DNA of 64,000 bases from Streptomyces clavifer (GTDB taxonomy: Bacteria > Actinomycetota > Actinomycetes > Streptomycetales > Streptomycetaceae): positions 1-64,000 of the forward strand of contig BMWJ01000010.1 in assembly GCA_014651175.1 (NCBI GenBank), given 5' to 3'. Numbering within the stretch: the first letter of the stretch is position 1; every line of letters starts with the position of its first letter. A program made the position numbers and the translations under genes. This document shows, piece by piece, positions 61,909 to 64,000 of this stretch. The notes beneath the pieces are model-generated. The model ran no database searches. It saw only the letters and a program-made list of their open reading frames with translations, and was not told the DNA's origin.

Positions 61909-62017
61909 GGCTGTGTCTCCTCGCGGTGGGCGCTGTTCTGCAGGGGGACGGTCGGGCGCGGGTGTTCTGTGACACGGGTCCGGGACGTTGTCAGTGCTGT
62001 GCGTCACGATGGGGGGC

Positions 62018-62719
62018 ATGGCAGGGAGAGGCAACACGGGCGGCAGGGGCGGCAGGGGCGCGAAGGACACGGTCGCGGAGGTGCGGCGGCCGGAGGTGAG
62101 GCTGCCCCCGCTCGTCGCGTACGACGGGGAGGGCCTGGAGGCGGACGGGGATTACGACGGTGTGTGCTTCGAGGAGACGGACCTCGCGGACGCGTCGGGT
62201 CCCGGCGCGCGCTTCATGGACTGCGAGCTGCGGGGATGCGCTCTGGACCGTACGGAGCTGGTGCGGGCCCGGTTCATCGACTCGGTGCTGACGGGCGTAC
62301 GGGGCGTGGGTACGGACCTTGCGGGGGCGTCGCTGCGGGACGTGGAGGTGGTGGACGCTCGGCTGGGTGGGGTGCAGCTGCACGGCGCGGTGCTGGAGCG
62401 GGTGCTGATCCGGGGCGGGAAGATCGATTACCTGAATCTGCGCAAGGCACGGCTGAAGGACGTCGTGTTCGAGGGCTGCGTGCTGTCGGAGCCGGACTTC
62501 GGGGACGCGCAGCTGGTGCGGGTGGAGTTCCGGGACTGTGTGCTGAAGCGTGCCGACTTCAGTGCCGTCCGGATGGAGTCGGTCGATCTGCGGACGGTGG
62601 CCGAGCTCGACATCGCACGGGGGGTGGAGCGGCTGGCGGGTGCGGTGATCAGCCCGTCCCAGCTGATGGAGCTGGCTCCGGCGTTCGCGGCGCAGATCGG
62701 GGTGCGGGTGGAGGCCTGA
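62018..62719 (+). CDS. Pentapeptide-repeat protein
   Basis: The product is about 233 residues from ATG 62018; ATG 62009 or an upstream GTG are alternatives. After a basic Gly-rich start, residues about 45-190 contain pentapeptide repeats of the A(D/N)LxX type: ETDLADASGPGARFMDCELR, GCALDRTELVRARFIDSVL, and DFGDAQLVRVEFRDCVLKRA. They fold as a right-handed beta helix; some mimic DNA and protect gyrase, but no such role can be assigned here. Confidence 0.8.
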   Translation: MAGRGNTGGRGGRGAKDTVAEVRRPEVRLPPLVAYDGEGLEADGDYDGVCFEETDLADASGPGARFMDCELRGCALDRTELVRARFIDSVLTGVRGVGTDLAGASLRDVEVVDARLGGVQLHGAVLERVLIRGGKIDYLNLRKARLKDVVFEGCVLSEPDFGDAQLVRVEFRDCVLKRADFSAVRMESVDLRTVAELDIARGVERLAGAVISPSQLMELAPAFAAQIGVRVEA

Positions 62720-62839
62720 CCGAGGACTCCGTGCGGATCAGGCCGGGTCCCGCGAGCCCCGGCACCGCACCTCGCGCAGCCAGGGGTGGTGGAGGGTCCC
62801 GCTGTTCCTCCGGCCGGCCCGGACGAAGGACCCCGGGTC

Positions 62840-63337
62840 TCAGAGGCGGGGGAAGCGGGCCTGGAGGTCCCAGACGACGGGGTTGTCGGCGAGGCCTTCG
62901 TGCATGTCGGCCAGGTCGGCGATCAGGTCGTGCAGGAAGTCGCGGGCCTCGCGGCGCAGGAGGGAGTGGCTGAAGGTGAGCGGGGGCTCGTCACCGGGCA
63001 TCCAGTCGGCTTCGACGTCCACCCAGCCGAAGCGGCGTTCGAAGAGCATCCGGTCGGAGGACTCCGTGAAGTCGAGCTCGGCGTACTGCTGGCGGTGCGA
63101 GCGGTTGCCCCGGGGGTCCCGGTCGATCTGCTCGACGATGTCGCAGAGGGCCCAGGCGAAGTCGAGGACGGGGACCCATCCCCAGGCTGTGGATACTTCG
63201 CGGTCCGCCTTGGTGTCGGCGAGGTACACGTCGCCGGAGAACAGATCGTGCCGCAGGGCGTGGACGTCCGCGCGGCGGTAGTCGGTCTGCGGGGGGTCCG
63301 GGAAGCGCCGGGAGAGGGAGTAGCCGATGTCGAGCAC
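62840..63337 (-). CDS. Hypothetical protein
   Basis: The product is 165 residues from GTG 63337. It is acidic, with Trp-rich segments (VSTAWGWVPVLDFAWALCDI and RRFGWVDVEADWMPGDE) and a helical C-terminus (LLRREARDFLHDLIADLADM). No membrane helix or catalytic motif. Similar proteins are, I believe, common in Streptomyces with unknown function; some resemble immunity or barstar-like partners only in size. Confidence 0.65.
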   Translation of the reverse strand: MLDIGYSLSRRFPDPPQTDYRRADVHALRHDLFSGDVYLADTKADREVSTAWGWVPVLDFAWALCDIVEQIDRDPRGNRSHRQQYAELDFTESSDRMLFERRFGWVDVEADWMPGDEPPLTFSHSLLRREARDFLHDLIADLADMHEGLADNPVVWDLQARFPRL

Positions 63338-63548
63338 GGTTCGATGGTGTCATGTCCGGTGAGCCGCCCGCGCCGGTCCCGTGAGCGGCCCGCGCCCGGG
63401 CGGACGGCTCGGCCGGTGGGGCGGTGGCCCGGAGCCGGGCATCCGCGTTCCGGACCGTGGCCCGGCGGACCGGACGAGCGTGGCGCGGGTGAGCGGGGCT
63501 CCCGTCGGCGGAGTCCGGCACCCCGTGCGCGTACGTAGGATCGCCGGT

Positions 63549-64000
63549 GTGGATCAGCGATCAGCGGCACGCCGCACCGTGCCGGGCGCCGCCCTGTTCC
63601 TCGCCGTGGTCACCCTGGCCACCACGTGCACGGCGGGCCGCGGGGTGGTGGGCACACCGGGTGCCGCAGGGTTGCGCGATCCCTACTTCCCCCGGCTCGG
63701 CAACGGCGGCTACGACGTCACGCACTACGACCTGGCCCTCGACGTCGACGACGGGGCCGGGCAGGTGCGGGGTACGGCGGTGATCACGGCCCGGGCCACC
63801 CAGGACCTCAGCGCGTTCAACCTGGACCTCACCGGGCTCGACGTCCGCTCGGCGACCGTCGAGGGCCGGCCGGCCTCCGTGAACAGGGCGGGCGACGAGC
63901 TGACACTGCGGCCGGACGGCGAGGTCGCGGACCACCTCCGCAGGGGCAGGACCTTCCGCACGGTCGTCCGCTACTCCGGTGCCCCGCGGACCGTCACCGA
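63549..64000 (+). CDS. M1-family aminopeptidase lipoprotein, 5' part
   Basis: The gene is cut by the window edge; 150 residues are visible from GTG 63549. A signal peptide (GAALFLAVVTLATTC) ends in a probable lipobox Cys near residue 27. Then comes YFPRLGNGGYDVTHYDLALD, a clear start of the M1 metallopeptidase N-terminal beta domain, followed by GTAVITARATQDLSAFNLDL. The zinc-binding HExxH domain lies outside. It would trim peptides at the cell surface. Confidence 0.85.
   Translation, partial: MDQRSAARRTVPGAALFLAVVTLATTCTAGRGVVGTPGAAGLRDPYFPRLGNGGYDVTHYDLALDVDDGAGQVRGTAVITARATQDLSAFNLDLTGLDVRSATVEGRPASVNRAGDELTLRPDGEVADHLRRGRTFRTVVRYSGAPRTVT

Noticed and set aside
60571-62973. 800-residue plus-strand frame
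   Set aside because: Antisense to the oxidoreductase and in a wrong frame of the pentapeptide gene; low complexity only.
1-64000. CRISPR arrays, rRNA genes and insertion sequences
   Set aside because: No regularly spaced repeats, rRNA signatures or transposase genes were seen anywhere in the window.

Overview
The window is high-GC actinobacterial DNA and almost certainly a Streptomyces chromosome. GTG starts are frequent and third codon positions are G/C-rich. The backbone order gpmA, phoU/phoR-phoP, carD-ispD-ispF, cysS-rlmB and msiK is, from memory, the order of the S. coelicolor SCO4209-SCO4240 neighbourhood. Three accessory blocks interrupt it.

Layout: (1) 1-2243 is the end of an island whose other end lies left of the window. 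It holds a HEPN-like protein, an odd tRNA-like sequence, an HNH nuclease and a 3' fragment of a tRNA-Ser(UGA) gene with its terminator. (2) About 2354-15630 is a pSAM2-type actinomycete integrative and conjugative element (AICE). It has GntR regulators with their operators, a Pif-like Nudix gene beside a KorSA-like repressor, an FtsK-type translocase, spd genes (spdB carries a 1-nt frameshift), RepSA, Xis and a tyrosine integrase. Its cargo includes a convergent SLATT(2TM)/TIR pair that looks like anti-phage effectors. No clear attachment site follows int. (3) 16008-37815 is mostly backbone: glycolysis, phosphate sensing (PHO box between phoU and phoRP), isoprenoid synthesis, tRNA charging, rRNA methylation and the shared sugar-ABC ATPase. 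A transporter block (GNAT, solute-binding lipoprotein, fused permease, MFS) sits between ispF and cysS.

(4) 37848-57231 is a 19.4-kb island in a tRNA-Thr(UGU) gene, bounded by perfect 45-bp direct repeats. Its integrase lacks the N-terminal half and is fused to a foreign N-terminus, so the island is probably stranded. Next to it is an eight-gene cassette of nucleotide-handling and radical enzymes: CYTH, methyltransferase, TMP-kinase-like, radical SAM, HAD, HTH regulator, Nudix and HD. I cannot match it to a characterised system. Next comes a defence block: a MORC/MutL-like GHKL ATPase, a Z1 helicase-like ATPase, a PD-(D/E)XK protein, an AIPR protein, an orphan AbrB-like protein, Vsr, and a 5-methylcytosine methyltransferase fused to an endonuclease III-like Fe-S domain. 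The gene set resembles the mza defence family and the MutL/MORC restriction systems predicted by Iyer, Abhiman and Aravind. The right end holds a decayed conserved Streptomyces gene.

(5) 57232-64000 is backbone again: FAD oxidoreductases, an antibiotic-kinase-like protein, an acetyltransferase, a pentapeptide-repeat protein, and the start of an M1 aminopeptidase lipoprotein cut by the window edge.

The strongest leads are the eight-gene cassette, the methyltransferase-EndoIII fusion within the Z1/AIPR locus, the SLATT/TIR pair and the tRNA-like sequence near the left edge.
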